A stretch of DNA of 64,000 bases from Symbiodinium natans (GCA_905221605.1 CAJNDS010002278.1:201756-265755), one strand, 5' to 3'; counted from the first letter of the stretch, positions 21,160 to 30,764 are shown. Notes: generated by a model not told the origin, from the letters alone. Numbers and translations are program-made.

Positions 21160-21602
21160 AGGTAAGTGGGGTATCTAAAGGTATCTTTTTGCACCCATCG
21201 CTGAGACTCCACAGTCCTGACTCGGCAGTTAGTCTCAAGCAACGTTAGATGTATAGGGTTTAGGGATTAGGGTTTCGTCTTGCAACTCTTGGTGAGTGTA
21301 GGGCCGCCTGGCCCTTTGGGATTTTGGCGAGCGTCCGCTGGTGGAGTGTTGGGGATACTCGCAAAAAAATCCGACCCTGCATAACTCACGTCCGCATCCA
21401 TCCTGATCTGATTGCTCTATTTGGGGTTTAGTCTTTAAGTCCTTTGTATTATGGAATCCCAGCCCTTTTGACGTAGTAGCTCTACCTAGTATCCCCTAGA
21501 AAACCTTACTGCAATCTCCGAAACCCTAAACCTAAACCCTAAACCTTAAACCCGAAACTCCAAACCCAACTTATGAAACCTGCTTACTACCCAGCCACAC
21601 AG

Positions 21603-21673
21603 GTCTCAGCGAGAGGCACTGAAGTCTTGGTGGAAGCACACCTTCCCACCAAGGCCGGAGGAGATACTTTGGG
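21603..21673 (+). CDS. candidate internal exon
   Basis: AG|G acceptor after CAGCCACACAG. It reads SQREALKSWWKHTFPPRPEE and then ILW, donor GGG|GTCTAG. Confidence 0.45.
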
Positions 21674-21675
21674 GT

Positions 21676-21724
21676 CTAGGGTTTAGGGTTTAGGGTTTAG
21701 GGTTCAGGGTTTAGGGTTTAGGGT
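21676..21724. repeat. telomere-like array, G-rich
   Basis: About seven TTTAGGG units with one TTCAGGG. Confidence 0.95.
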
Positions 21725-21933
21725 AACCCAAGAGTATGAATAACAATGGCAGGCTCTAAAGCCTAAACCCGAAACCCTACACCCTAAACCCTAAACACTA
21801 AACCATACACCTGAAACCCTAAACCCTAAACCCCACACCCTAAGCCCCAAACCCTAAACCCAGCTTTATGAGGCCTAGTTGTCGGGTTGTTGGACGCTTC
21901 CAATTCTAAGTCAGAGAAGCCTGCGCTGTCCAG

Positions 21934-21986
21934 CCTTAGAAGATACTCAAGATGCGACACAAGTCGTGTACAAAGCAACGGCAAGG
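21934..21986 (+). CDS. candidate internal exon
   Basis: Acceptor CTGCGCTGTCCAG, reading LEDTQDATQVVYKATAR. The donor AAGG|GTTTAGGG is telomere-supplied. Confidence 0.45.
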
Positions 21987-22249
21987 GTTTAGGGTTCAGG
22001 GTTCAGGGTTTAGGGTTTAGGGTTTAGGGTTAGGGGTTAGGGGTTCGGGGTTCATCGCGAACACTCAACTCCAAACCCCTGAACCCTTTTTCAGCCCTGA
22101 ACCCCAGAACCCTTGCACTCTGAACCGGAGACCTTGAGACTCCTGAACACCGACGCCCCGCCACACACCTCAGAGACCACAGGGTTTAGGATTTAGGGTT
22201 TATAGGGTTATGGGCTTAGGGTCAGTGAGTTTTGCGGCATATGCCAAAG

Positions 22250-22333
22250 GTGCGAGTACACGGACTGGTCCGACTGGGCCCCGTGCACGAAGACCTGCGG
22301 TGCAGGGTATCCCAGACCCATTCGGGCCAGAAG
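22250..22333 (+). CDS. thrombospondin type-1 repeat exon (TSP1 copy 1)
   Basis: Reads CEYTDWSDWAPCTKTCGAG, which has the TSP1 signature W-x-x-W-x-x-C-x-x-x-C-G-x-G, then YPRPIRAR, matching the basic strand that follows CGxG in this family. AG|G acceptor (ATGCCAAAGG) and donor AGAAG|GTTTCG. The first base completes a codon, as in the other two TSP1 exons. TSP1 modules are extracellular, disulfide-stabilised adhesion domains. Confidence 0.7.
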
Positions 22334-22869
22334 GTTTCGGTGAGGAGATTTGGGCTCTTTGATATTGGCACCCTAGACGCTAAACCCGAAACCCTAATCC
22401 CTAATCCCTATAAACCCTAAAGTCAAGCCTACACCTAAACCCCAAATCGGTCTTCGATTTCTTTGCTTCCGAGTAAGCCGTTCAGGCGGTTTTAAGCACG
22501 GAGCTCTAGGCACGGGTTGAAGTACAACCGAGGCCAGGCTAGGCAGCACACCTCTATGTACAGTGCTATGTTGGGCATCTCTCAAAGAAGGGGCACCCCT
22601 TACGCAACCCAAATGTAGCAGAATCCCCTGTATGTGGACCCCAAAAATGGCTCCTAATGAGCCCCGGCCTTTTGATATCGTGGGAGGGATCAGGCTGACG
22701 GGCTGTCCCCTGACAGGGAGACATAGACTCAGCTCCGAAATTTGAAACAAGAACCCAAAACCCCAGAAACCCCAAAAACCCCGAAACCCTAAAACCCCAA
22801 AACCCCCAAAATCGCAAATTGCCAAAACCTCAAAACCCCGACACTTCAGATTGATAAAAGCACAGCCCA

Positions 22870-22915
22870 GCTTTGGGTTCTGAGGATTTGCTGCTTCTGT
22901 TTCCTAAGGCTGCAG
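22870..22915 (+). CDS. candidate micro-exon
   Basis: 45 bp after AGCACAGCCCAG, reading LGSEDLLLLFPKAA, donor GCAG|GTTTCA. Confidence 0.35.
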
Positions 22916-22943
22916 GTTTCAATGCTTTGGGGCGGGGGGAATA

Positions 22944-23027
22944 AACCCTAAACCCTAAACCCTAAACCCTAAACCCTAAACCCTAAACCCTAAACCCTAA
23001 ACCCTAAACCCTAAACCCTAAACCCTA
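22944..23027. repeat. telomere-like array, C-rich
   Basis: Twelve perfect CCCTAAA units. Confidence 0.97.
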
Positions 23028-23094
23028 GCATACCCTTCAATACCGCCAAGAATGTAAGCATGGGGCAGCCCCCCCAAAGCCTCTCAGCACAAAG

Positions 23095-23139
23095 GTCGGG
23101 ACGAACTCAGCAGACCGGTCTTACGGGCCTGAGGACGCG
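23095..23139 (+). CDS. candidate internal exon
   Basis: AG|G acceptor after TCAGCACAAAG. It reads GTNSADRSYGPEDAA in one frame, with a GC donor running into GTTTAGGG. Another frame is open too. Confidence 0.3.
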
Positions 23140-23339
23140 GCGTTTAGGGTTTAGGGTGTAGGGTTTAGGGTTTAGGGTTTGGGGTTTGGGGTTTAGGGTT
23201 TAGGGCGAATCCCTAAACCCTCAACCCTATACCCAGCGAGTTTTTGGGAAGCCTTCTTGCCCCAAGTCCATGACCCAAAAAAGTACTCCCCTGAGAATTC
23301 CTGGATTACCCAAAGGATTCTCCCGAGAATCCCGGGAGA

Positions 23340-23400
23340 GGGTGGGGATGTTCGAAGTAGGCGGGGAGGGAGGGGGGGTGGGGGGGCGGGGGCGTGTTTG
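23340..23400. repeat. G-rich low-complexity tract
   Basis: GGGGAGGGAGGGGGGGTGGG-type run with G-quadruplex potential. Confidence 0.85.
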
Positions 23401-23859
23401 GGGGTTCAGGGCTAGGGTCTAGGGTGTAGGGTTTCCTGATTTGTATTCGTGTTTTTAGTACTGTTTTTACTATCAGTATTATAATTATTTCGATTTTGCT
23501 TCTTCCTCTTCTTCTTACTACTATGATGATGTATTTGTTTTCTTTTTTTACCGGGGAATGACCCTAACGCCTTCCCCGAGACTTCTTCAAGGCCATCGGG
23601 TCGCGTGGATGTCTCGCTTGTAAGCCCCATGTAGTCAGTTCTCAAAATTATAGTCACTTCTGGGGTACCCTAAATATTCGTCCTCAACCCTCAGAGCCTA
23701 GGCACCCTACCTGAACCCCAAACATCACCCAAACAAAATCCCCCCAAAAGAAACCCTAAACCCTAAACCTCAACCCTAAACCTCAACCTCAAACATCACC
23801 CAAACAAAGTTCCCCAAGAAGAAGCTCTAAACTCTAAACCCCAAACATCACCAATCAAA

Positions 23860-23975
23860 ATCCCGCAAGAACCCTGAACCCCAAACCCCAAGCCCCAAGC
23901 CCCAAACCCCAAACCCCAAACCCCAAACCCCAAACCCCAAACCCCAAACCCCAAACCCTAAACCCTAAACCCTTC
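23860..23975. repeat. C-rich variant array, CCCCAAA
   Basis: About twelve units in which CCCCAAA replaces CCCTAAA before returning to the canonical unit. Confidence 0.95.
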
Positions 23976-23982
23976 TCCGCAG

Positions 23983-24031
23983 AAATGCAAACCCATTCCT
24001 GGGGCGGCTGACCTCCGCCGACATCGGCCCT
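23983..24031 (+). CDS. candidate internal exon with consensus splice sites
   Basis: The acceptor AAACCCTTCTCCGCAG is built on the C-rich array and the donor CCT|GTGAGT is consensus. It reads NANPFLGRLTSADIGP. Best splice-site pair among the short islands. Confidence 0.5.
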
Positions 24032-24061
24032 GTGAGTTGGCGGAGTGCTTGAAGCCACTTG

Positions 24062-24275
24062 GAGCTGTATTCTTAGGGTTTAGGGTTTGGGGTTTGGGGT
24101 TCAGGGTTTAGGATTTAGGGTTCCGGGTTCAGGGTTCTGGGTTCAGGGTTCAGGGTCAGGGTTTAGGGTTTAGGGTTTAGGGTTTAGGGTTTAGGGTTTA
24201 GGGTTTAGGGTTTAGGTGTCAGGGTTCAGGGTTCAGGGTTCAGGGTTCAGGGTTCAGGGTTCAGGGTTCAGGGTC
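24062..24275. repeat. telomere-like array, G-rich, with TTCAGGG block
   Basis: A TTTAGGG run (about 24,160-24,215) followed by a run of nine or more TTCAGGG units, showing homogenisation of a point variant. Confidence 0.95.
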
Positions 24276-24484
24276 AGCATCCCAAGTTCAAGCATGAACT
24301 AGTTAGGCTCGCGACTTCGGTTTGGATATCTACGCACCCACCCATTGGATCCCATAACATCGGTTCACTCCATCCCTCACCTTAGGTTCCATACCTTAGC
24401 ACGTTGCCCATGGTTGGGGGTTGAGGGTTGGGGGGGAGGTTGGGTGGTGGTTGGGGGGGGAGGGGGGGGGGGTTGCGCATTGCT

Positions 24485-24570
24485 GACGAAGCCTTTACGA
24501 CCAGCCTTGCGCCTTGCCGACGAAGCCGTGTGCCTTGCCGACGAAGCCTTGTGCCTTGCCGACGAATGAC
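24485..24570. repeat. 24-bp tandem repeat
   Basis: Three to four copies of GCCTTGCCGACGAAGCC-like units of about 24 bp. Confidence 0.85.
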
Positions 24571-24869
24571 CTTGAGGTTGAAATACAAAAGTGGAGAGGT
24601 TTATGGGGTTTGGGGCTATTCTTAGAAGGCTAGAATGCCCAGTAGTGCCATGTTGGGATACCTTCTCTAAACCCAACTACCCGTCCCTTTTTCTCCTAGG
24701 ATACTGGGGAAACTCCTTATAAACCCTAAACTTTACCCTAAACTTATGACGGACTTGCCCGAGCACACTAGCAGTCAGACAAGCACACCCACAAAATAAA
24801 GCACCCGTGAGATTGGATATTTCTGAGTGTTTCATGATTATACCAAAGGCCTACCATATAATTGTGATT

Positions 24870-25212
24870 AAGTTTTCCGGTGCCCTTGTTTGTGCTCAAG
24901 ATTCTGCTTTCTCCGGTGCTTCTTTTGTGCTCATGAGTGTGCTTTCTCCGGTGCTATTTTTTGTGCTCATGATTGTGCTTTCCCCGCTGCTATTTTTTTC
25001 TGCTCATGCTTGTGCTTTTTCTGGTGATACTCCTAGTACACTGCTCTTCGAGAGATTTGTGCTCACGATTGTGATTTCTCCGGTGTTTTCTTGTGCTCAT
25101 GATTGTGCTTTCTCCGGTGCTATTTTTTGTGCTCATGATTGATCATGATTGTGCTTTCTCCGGTGCTCTTGTTTGTGCTCATGATTGTGCTTTCTCTGGT
25201 GCTATGTTTTGT
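24870..25212. repeat. tandem repeat, about 35-42 bp, GTGCTTTCTCCGGTGCT
   Basis: About eight copies of TTTGTGCTCATGATTGTGC followed by TTTCTCCGGTGC. The frame stays open with a Leu/Val/Phe product, but this is repeat-driven. Confidence 0.9.
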
Positions 25213-25274
25213 GTTCAGCACGAAGCAACTGCACCATGAACAAGCACCAACAGGATCACAATGACTAGCACCAG

Positions 25275-25323
25275 AAAAGACCACAAACCAAGGCCCAAAG
25301 TGTGATCTCGTCTGCTGAGCCAG
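25275..25323 (+). CDS. candidate internal exon
   Basis: After GACTAGCACCAG, reads KRPQTKAQSVISSAEP, donor CCAG|GTCCAA. Confidence 0.35.
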
Positions 25324-25582
25324 GTCCAAACTCGATCAGATTTTCTGGTCCTGGAATGTTGTTTAGTATTAAACCCTTTATTTGACTGTTCGTGTGCCGA
25401 TGCAGATCCCAACCCGAAACCCTAAGCGCCTAAACTCAAAACCCCAAGACCCCTAAACCGAGCTCCAAATGTTGTGGTCATCGAGGGCCCGGGAGTGCTC
25501 CCTTGCCTTCCGTCGCTGCACCAGGCCCCGGCTTTCAGCGAGAAAGCTGTCTCAGCGCCGCCAGCTTGGACCCACGCCTCAG

Positions 25583-25663
25583 GCGTGGGTGGCGCGAGGC
25601 CGCGTGCTGGCGGTCAACGTGCACTTGAACAGCCACAGCGCTGTCGCCGCAGCGACCACCTGA
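25583..25663 (+). CDS. candidate terminal exon
   Basis: AG|G acceptor GCCTCAGG, reading AWVARGRVLAVNVHLNSHS, then AVAAATT and TGA. If right, an upstream gene ends here. A second frame through the island is also open, so this is uncertain. Confidence 0.3.
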   Translation, partial: AWVARGRVLAVNVHLNSHSAVAAATT

Positions 25664-26077
25664 GCTGTCGGAGCCCAAGCCCGGAAATACGTGTTTGTTC
25701 TTCCCCTCAAATTCCGAATGGACGGAAGTCATTGTTCAGGCAGCCCCCCTTCCTGTTGACAACCCGTCCGTTTTGCGAGCCCAACAGAGGCGAGGAAGAT
25801 CGCTGAAAATGCTTCATAAGCTGCGAAACCCATTGCTACTTCCTATCCATTGTTTGCACCTTCATGTTTGTTCGTGCTCGAGCGCTCGATGCTCTTGGTT
25901 GTCTGCTGCCTTCTATGTTTACCTGCTTTTCAATTGTGCCTCATCCAGGCTTGTTTGTGTTGAGAAGCGGTTGCTGCGTGATCTTTGTGCTGCGTAGGGG
26001 GGAAGTGTCAAGGGCATGGATTGAGGTTGCTGGAGGGCGGCTGTGACGATGGCAAGTCGGAGCTACTGTTGTGCAAG

Positions 26078-26255
26078 ATGTTTACTTTGATTGCCGGCGA
26101 GCTTTTCCGGCGCATGGTGGGCAGCTGTTCGAGTACAGCAACGGTGCCTGGGCTCCTGCAACTCGGGGCTTGACTTCAGTGGCGTTGGAGTTTGCCCTGA
26201 AAGCGCTCCGCAGAGCGCAGGCGTATTTCGGTGTTATGGCAAAGGACGAAGGCAG
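26078..26255 (+). CDS. candidate exon, about 59 codons
   Basis: The open frame reads DVYFDCRRAFPAHGGQLFEY, continues SNGAWAPATRGLTSVALEF and ends MAKDEG at donor GGCAG|GTAACA. The acceptor is probably GTTGTGCAAG. This is a dense, protein-like exon in a 2-kb stretch almost free of telomere units, where introns are 30-150 bp. Family unknown. Confidence 0.5.
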
Positions 26256-26290
26256 GTAACAGCGCTCCTTCGACGTTGCAACCTTCACAG

Positions 26291-26376
26291 CACTGGTGAA
26301 AGTGATCCAGCATGTCGGTATGGATGAGACGCTTCTCTAATGGCAGCTTCAGGATATCCTGCCCAAGAAGACGGAG
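26291..26376 (+). CDS. two candidate micro-exons
   Basis: After CAACCTTCACAG the frame reads LVKVIQHVGM. After ATGGCAGCTTCAG (26,353) it reads DILPKKTE with donor GAG|GTCAAA. In-frame stops between them would be removed as an intron of about 27 nt, which is very short, so treat with caution. Confidence 0.3.
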
Positions 26377-26519
26377 GTCAAACTCAAAGTGTTTGGCATG
26401 TGTTGTGGCTAGCGACGCTTGAGGATCTTTGCCACCTTGCTTGTCTCAGGATTTGCTTCCTCTTGCGGACACCCCTACATAAACACAACTTCATTCAACA
26501 TTCTCCTCGACTCACGCAG

Positions 26520-26571
26520 GTCACAGCGGTGTGGAAAGCGATTTGCTATGTGGACAGAACTGAACGACCCT
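26520..26571 (+). CDS. candidate internal exon
   Basis: Strong acceptor TTCTCCTCGACTCACGCAG|G, reading VTAVWKAICYVDRTERP, GA donor CCCT|GAGCCA. Confidence 0.45.
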
Positions 26572-26617
26572 GAGCCAAAGATCATGGTGGAGACATGGCC
26601 ATATCCAGCACCTTGAG

Positions 26618-26673
26618 ATGTCAGATGTGCAGCTTGCTTTTCTGACACTGAAAGGCCGGAGCGCCTTCAACAG
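26618..26673 (+). CDS. candidate internal exon
   Basis: Reads MSDVQLAFLTLKGRSAFNR from after CAGCACCTTGAG to donor AACAG|GTACAG. Confidence 0.45.
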
Positions 26674-26715
26674 GTACAGGTCCGAGCGCGAGGTTTTGGG
26701 CACTTGGGTTTCGGA

Positions 26716-26770
26716 CCCTAAACCCTAAACCCTAAACCCTAAACCCTAAACCCTGAACCCTAAACCCTAA
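26716..26770. repeat. telomere-like array, C-rich
   Basis: About eight CCCTAAA units in one of the few introns of this stretch that carries them. Confidence 0.95.
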
Positions 26771-26891
26771 AACCTTCACCCTGGCAAGGGTATGTATGAC
26801 TCTAGGTTGTGTTGTTTCCGTGAGCTGATGGCTGGCCGTGCCTGAAATTACGGGCAGAACTCATTTGCTGACGCACTTGTCTCGTGGGCAG

Positions 26892-27067
26892 CAAAAAGTC
26901 ATATGGAGGGTTATGGAAACTCACAAGGAATCGAGGAGGAGCTTGCCTCGTCTTCTGGGGTCAGCTGCCTCACATATGTTCAACGGCCGCACCCATGTGT
27001 GCACTCGAAAGCTCATGTGGCATGAGTTTGAATCTCACGGGCCGGGGTGCACCTCACCTCAGCGTAG
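26892..27067 (+). CDS. candidate exon, about 58 codons, basic
   Basis: Acceptor GTCTCGTGGGCAG and consensus donor CGTAG|GTAAGA. It reads QKVIWRVMETHKESRRSLPR, then LLGSAASHMFNGRTHVCTRK and LMWHEFESHGPG. A second frame is partly open. Rich in His/Arg; no family recognised. Confidence 0.5.
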
Positions 27068-27147
27068 GTAAGAGGCTCGGTAAGAGGGACGGCCGGAAAC
27101 AAGTGGCGCAAAAGCAGCGTCAGGACCCCGCGGCCTGGGCCCTCTAG

Positions 27148-27231
27148 GAGGTGCCACTGGGAGCTGAAGATGTGGCACTGGCGGGGTGCTCAGTCACGAC
27201 AGCTAGCTCTTTGAAGCTTGCCTTCGTTCTT
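27148..27231 (+). CDS. candidate internal exon, 28 codons
   Basis: AG|G acceptor GGGCCCTCTAGG, phase 0, reading EVPLGAEDVALAGCSVTTAS, then SLKLAFVL. The donor CTT|GTTTAGGG comes from a telomere unit. Confidence 0.5.
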
Positions 27232-27263
27232 GTTTAGGGCGACTTTCTCTCACGTCCTCACAG

Positions 27264-27339
27264 GTATAGTTCTTCATTCGTGGGTTTTGTCTCTTGCAAG
27301 TACATAAAGCAGGGACTCTCAGCAGCAATTGCCTCACAG
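27264..27339 (+). CDS. candidate internal exon with strong splice sites
   Basis: Acceptor CTTTCTCTCACGTCCTCACAG|G and donor CACAG|GTAAAC. It reads YSSSFVGFVSCKYIKQGLSA, then AIASQ. Hydrophobic, possibly membrane-linked. Confidence 0.5.
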
Positions 27340-27430
27340 GTAAACACACAAGCAAATGAGTCCGTAGTTTCTGTCTCAGAATCAAAAGAATGTTCTCATT
27401 CTTTCCTTGCGACGGTGGACTTTCGTCAAG

Positions 27431-27484
27431 CTTGCCAGTAAGGGCTTGCCAGTAAAGGCTGTGCTCTGTCACTGCTACTGCCCA
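27431..27484 (+). CDS. candidate internal exon, Cys-rich end
   Basis: 18 codons in phase 0 after GACTTTCGTCAAG, reading LASKGLPVKAVLCHCYCP, donor CCA|GTAATT. Confidence 0.45.
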
Positions 27485-27539
27485 GTAATTCTTTTTCAGT
27501 CAGGCTCAGGCTATACACAAGAAAAGATCGAGCATAAAT

Positions 27540-27720
27540 GTATACATATATATTTATATGTATATGTATTGTTTTGTTTGTTTATTCAGTTTTGATTTAC
27601 TGTAAGTTAAGTTGCCAGATGACCCAGCCTGTAATCGGATCTTGCCATTTTTTCAGCGCCACACCCACTTCCTTTTCTGTGCATATATATATATATCCAT
27701 ACATATATATATCTCTCTCT
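27540..27720. repeat. (TA)/(CATA) microsatellites
   Basis: ATATATAT-type tracts at about 27,543-27,570 and 27,682-27,715 around a short island. No gene supported between them. Confidence 0.8.
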
Positions 27721-27742
27721 CACGAAACAATCTCCGCGTCAG

Positions 27743-27763
27743 CTCCAAGCTTCATCTGCCTGG
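27743..27763 (+). CDS. candidate micro-exon
   Basis: 21 bp, acceptor ATCTCCGCGTCAG, donor CTGG|GTGAGC, reading APSFICL. Confidence 0.3.
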
Positions 27764-28183
27764 GTGAGCGACTGCGATCTCGCCGATCGTTTCTTTGCAT
27801 GGTGTGGGTATGAAAGGGTATAGCAATGTGTGACACGCTTGGGCCGGTACACATGACAGTTCAGATACCGCAAGTCAAAACTGAACCTCTCACATGTTAA
27901 GAAGCTTCACAGAAAGCAATGCCCACAGAGTCTCACATGTCAAGCGACCCTTTCATCGCAAGCAAGTTCGGCTCTTTCTCGTTTGGAACGGCCCATTGTC
28001 TGTAAGAAATTGCACTTTTGTCTGAACAAAGTTTTCGCAGTCAAGCAGTCTATCATCAAGTTTCATGTTTTGGAAATAAGTATTTAAGTCTTTTGGCCCA
28101 AATTACATTTAGCATCATTTATGAAGTTTTGACGCGTTTATGAAGGTTTTTGTGTTCGGAGAAAATGTGTGTTTAGTCGGAAG

Positions 28184-28357
28184 TTTACGCTTTTCGCAAT
28201 TAAGACTCGATTTACGATCCACCCGAAACCTAAACTCACGTATTCTGGAGACTCAGGGTCACGTCCCAAAAAACACAAAATCATGATCACGCACGCAAGG
28301 GTTCTATACGAGAAATTGCAAAGTCTAGCGGAAGTAGAATGGGTCTGGATAATATAG
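28184..28357 (+). CDS. candidate exon, possibly terminal, about 57 codons
   Basis: After GTTTAGTCGGAAG the frame reads FTLFAIKTRFTIHPKPKL, then TYSGDSGSRPKKHKIM and LYEKLQSLAEVEWVW before TAG. Long for this region and protein-like. Could be a 3' exon, or be spliced before the stop. Confidence 0.4.
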   Translation, partial: FTLFAIKTRFTIHPKPKLTYSGDSGSRPKKHKIMITHARVLYEKLQSLAEVEWVWII

Positions 28358-28382
28358 GACACACTGGCAATAAAGAAATAAA

Positions 28383-28586
28383 TTGGCTGATTCCCTAGAT
28401 GAAGCAGGCAGAACGTCACTGGAGGCGCAGGGAGGGATACGCGCAGACCTCACCGTTACTTTTATCGGATATGAACGCCCCAAGACTCCCAGTTGTAGGC
28501 GACAAGCAGCCTCCGCTGCTGTATTCCCCTCTAGCCGTGGATCTCCTCCCAAACTCTTAGGGAGCCACAGCTGGCCACAAACATGA
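28383..28586 (+). CDS. candidate exon region, Arg/Ser-rich
   Basis: An open frame of about 68 codons reads ADSLDEAGRTSLEAQGGI, then RADLTVTFIGYERPK. A GC-rich AG|G acceptor lies at ATGAAGCAG and a donor at CACC|GTTACT, so the true exon may be only the first third. Confidence 0.4.
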   Translation: MADSLDEAGRTSLEAQGGIRADLTVTFIGYERPKTPSCRRQAASAAVFPSSRGSPPKLLGSHSWPQT

Positions 28587-28594
28587 AAGCACAG

Positions 28595-28736
28595 GAACAT
28601 CCTGAACGCTCCTCCTTTTATCATACACTGAAGAACAAGGCACGCAAGGAAAAGACTCTTTGGATTCATAACCAAGCCAACGCCGACTACACCCTCACTC
28701 CAGAGGTATGGAGACATGCCAAAAAGCTCAAAACGG
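28595..28736 (+). CDS. candidate exon, 47 codons, strong donor
   Basis: AG|G acceptor AAAGCACAGG. It reads EHPERSSFYHTLKNKARK, then EKTLWIHNQANADYTLTPEV, ending LKT at the consensus donor ACGG|GTAAGT. Basic, helical. The following bases look vaguely like a reverse transcriptase motif, but they lie in the intron. Confidence 0.5.
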
Positions 28737-28855
28737 GTAAGTGCAATGTACACGTTTTGGATCTCATGAATGCATGTCTGCGTGAGGGTTAAGTACCGTC
28801 AGCCTGGAAGGAAGCCATCGTATCAACACTCTAACATGGACCTCCTACGTCTTCA

Positions 28856-28975
28856 GAAGCTGGAAAAAAAGCGTCCGACTTCCCTGCACGCCTCGTGGCC
28901 GCGCTTACACGCCACCCTTTTAAGTTCAGCCTTTTCATCCAATGCATCGAAAGCGCCTGGTAGTCCAACAAAAAA
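28856..28975 (+). CDS. candidate exon, basic
   Basis: After CTCCTACGTCTTCAG, reads KLEKKRPTSLHASWPRLHA, then TLLSSAFSSNASKAPGSP. The end is not defined by a clear donor. Confidence 0.4.
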
Positions 28976-29248
28976 ACTTAAACCCCGAAACACCGAAGCC
29001 CCAAACCTTAAGGTTTAGGGTTCAGGGAGCTGCTTTCCTATAAATGTTCTGCAGGCGCTTGGGACCCTAAATCCCTAAACACTCTATAGGGTACAGGGCT
29101 TAGGGTTTAGGGTTCAGGGTTTAGGTAAGCGCACAACACCCCCTCAATCACCACAAAACCATGCCCGGATAGCGCTTGGGAGCCTCAGAAATCGTGCACC
29201 TCGCGGGATGAGACTCAAAAGTTCAGGGGTGGCAGGCGGGCTTATCAG

Positions 29249-29319
29249 ACGAGGGTTTCGAGCATGGCCTTTGAACAGCTCCTGACGCAGATGCACCCGT
29301 CCTGGGCAAACCTTCATTG
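29249..29319 (+). CDS. candidate internal exon, GA donor
   Basis: After GGGCTTATCAG, reads TRVSSMAFEQLLTQMHPSWA, then NLH, then GA donor CATT|GATCGG just before a TGA. Confidence 0.4.
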
Positions 29320-29393
29320 ATCGGCGTGTCTCGCGAACTCAAAGACGTGATTCATAAAACCTAAACCCAACCTTATAGACCCCTAAGCACCCT

Positions 29394-29500
29394 GGTTCTT
29401 AGTAGGGAATGGGGAATTAGGCGCCCTATACACTCCCTTGAACGGTATTTATAGGGGGGTCATGGTATACCTCATTCCCTCATTCCCTAGTAAGAAACCC
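29394..29500. repeat. MITE-like inverted repeat
   Basis: Arms GGTTCTTAGTAGGGAATG and CATTCCCTAGTAAGAAACC pair with one or two mismatches across about 70 bp. Confidence 0.7.
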
Positions 29501-29510
29501 GAAACCCCCA

Positions 29511-29586
29511 ACCCTAAACCCTAAACCCTAAACCCTAAACCCTAAACCCTAAACCCTAAACCCTAAACCCTAAACCCTAAACCCCT
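29511..29586. repeat. telomere-like array, C-rich
   Basis: About eleven CCCTAAA units. Confidence 0.97.
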
Positions 29587-29632
29587 AAAACCCTATAAAC
29601 CCTAAAACCCTAAACCAGTAAGTAAAGCCAAG

Positions 29633-29722
29633 GGCCGTGCACTGCCGGCTGGGCCCTTGGTCGCACTGGTCCGCCTGTTCCGAGCCCTGCGGCCCTGGGA
29701 TTCGGCACCTTGCCTTGCCTGT
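29633..29722 (+). CDS. thrombospondin type-1 repeat exon (TSP1 copy 2)
   Basis: Reads VHCRLGPWSHWSACSEPCGP followed by GIRHLALP. PWSHWSACSEPCGPG is a textbook TSP1 core (two tryptophans, C-x-x-x-C-G-x-G). AG|G acceptor AAAGCCAAGG, first base completing a codon, donor GCCT|GTTTGA. A GTAAGT 12 bp upstream belongs to the preceding intron. Confidence 0.75.
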
Positions 29723-29747
29723 TTGAAAGGGCTTGGTTTGGGGTTTG

Positions 29748-29800
29748 GGGTTTAGGGTTTAGGGTTTAGGGTTTAGGGTTTAGGGTTTAGGGTTTGAGGT
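29748..29800. repeat. telomere-like array, G-rich
   Basis: About seven TTTAGGG units. With 29,511-29,586 it flanks the TSP1 exon as an inverted pair: C-rich upstream, G-rich downstream. Confidence 0.95.
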
Positions 29801-30203
29801 CTGGGGTCTGGGGTTTGGGGCTTTAGGGCTTTCGGAGTGTAGTCGGTCTCAGGTTGTTTTTGATATTTGGAGGGGGGGATTAAGATGGGCTTCAGGATTT
29901 TAGAGCGTAGGTGAGACGCTTAAACTCGCTGACACGTGATCGTTTGTTGATGTAGGGTGATGTCGGGTTTAGAGTTGACATTTCGAGTTTTCAGTCCTTA
30001 GGGCAGTGTAGGGCTTGCAGCCCTCATCTACAAGGAATATTTTGCTGGGTTGGCACATTTCGGGTTTTTGTCCTAGGCTTCTAGGGGTAGTTCTATGGGC
30101 CGTGTATGTTGTCCCTTGCCTCCTCCCAAAGGGTTCTGAAGTATGGGCCCTGGGTGGTGTAGAGTATATCTGGGTATATAAGGGGTTTTGAGCCCACACG
30201 AAG

Positions 30204-30272
30204 GGACCATGTGGCTACCCTAAGAGAGGCTCTGGCTGAAGAGGGCCAAACCTGGACTCGCACGGAGACATT
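30204..30272 (+). CDS. candidate internal exon
   Basis: AG|G acceptor CCACACGAAGG, reading DHVATLREALAEEGQTWT, then RTETL, GA donor CATT|GAACCC. Confidence 0.45.
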
Positions 30273-30367
30273 GAACCCTGCAGCCCAAAGCCCAACACCC
30301 AAAACCCACAAAAGCTGACACCAAAAGTTCGTTCTTTTTCTTTTTTGTTGGAGGGGCGGGGGGGGGG

Positions 30368-30490
30368 TCTTAAGCCCAAAGGGTCCTAAGTACCTACATA
30401 GTTTAAAGTAGGGTTCCCATAATAGGAATTAACTATTCTAGTTCGGGTAGGTGTCCCCCATATAGGTACTGGGACCCTTTGGGAAGGTTA
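30368..30490. repeat. MITE-like inverted repeat
   Basis: Arms CTTAAGCCCAAAGGGTCC (left) and GGGACCCTTTGGG with a further GGCTTAAG (right), around a core with TACCTA/TAGGTA. Confidence 0.65.
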
Positions 30491-30527
30491 GGTTGAGGCT
30501 TAAGCGGTTGATGAGTTCGGCGTTAAG

Positions 30528-30603
30528 AGCTGGCAGGGCATCTTCCACGCATCCCTTCCTACATGCGGGCATCCGACGTGTCATTTGTCCTATGAGAGGT
30601 CAT
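30528..30603 (+). CDS. candidate internal exon, Cys-containing
   Basis: Reads SWQGIFHASLPTCGHPTCH, then LSYERS, donor TCAT|GTACAG. The acceptor is GGCGTTAAG or, 8 bp later, GCTGGCAG|G. Confidence 0.4.
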
Positions 30604-30764
30604 GTACAGGGTTTAGGGTTTAGGGTCTAGGGTTTAGGGTTTAGGCTTTAGGGTTTAGGGTTTACAGAACTAGGGCTTCTGGTTTAGGCTATTTAGGGTT
30701 TCGGGTTCTGGGTGTCAAGGTCTAAGGTCCATGTTATTTTAATAACAGGCTTTGACGTAGTTAG

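Noticed and set aside
26011-26100. Walker-A-like GCDDGKSELLL motif
   Set aside because: It lies in a different frame from the better-supported exon at 26,078, and nothing else of an ATPase domain follows.
26000-26620. Single pseudogene with in-frame stops
   Set aside because: The stops fall between good acceptor and donor sites, so short introns explain the pattern better than a decayed gene.
28583-28930. Possible reverse transcriptase remnant (LKTGK, then LMNACLREG and VPSAWKEAIV)
   Set aside because: The similarity falls mostly after a consensus donor (GTAAGT) and crosses two stops; an exon ending at 28,736 explains the first half better. A profile search would settle it.
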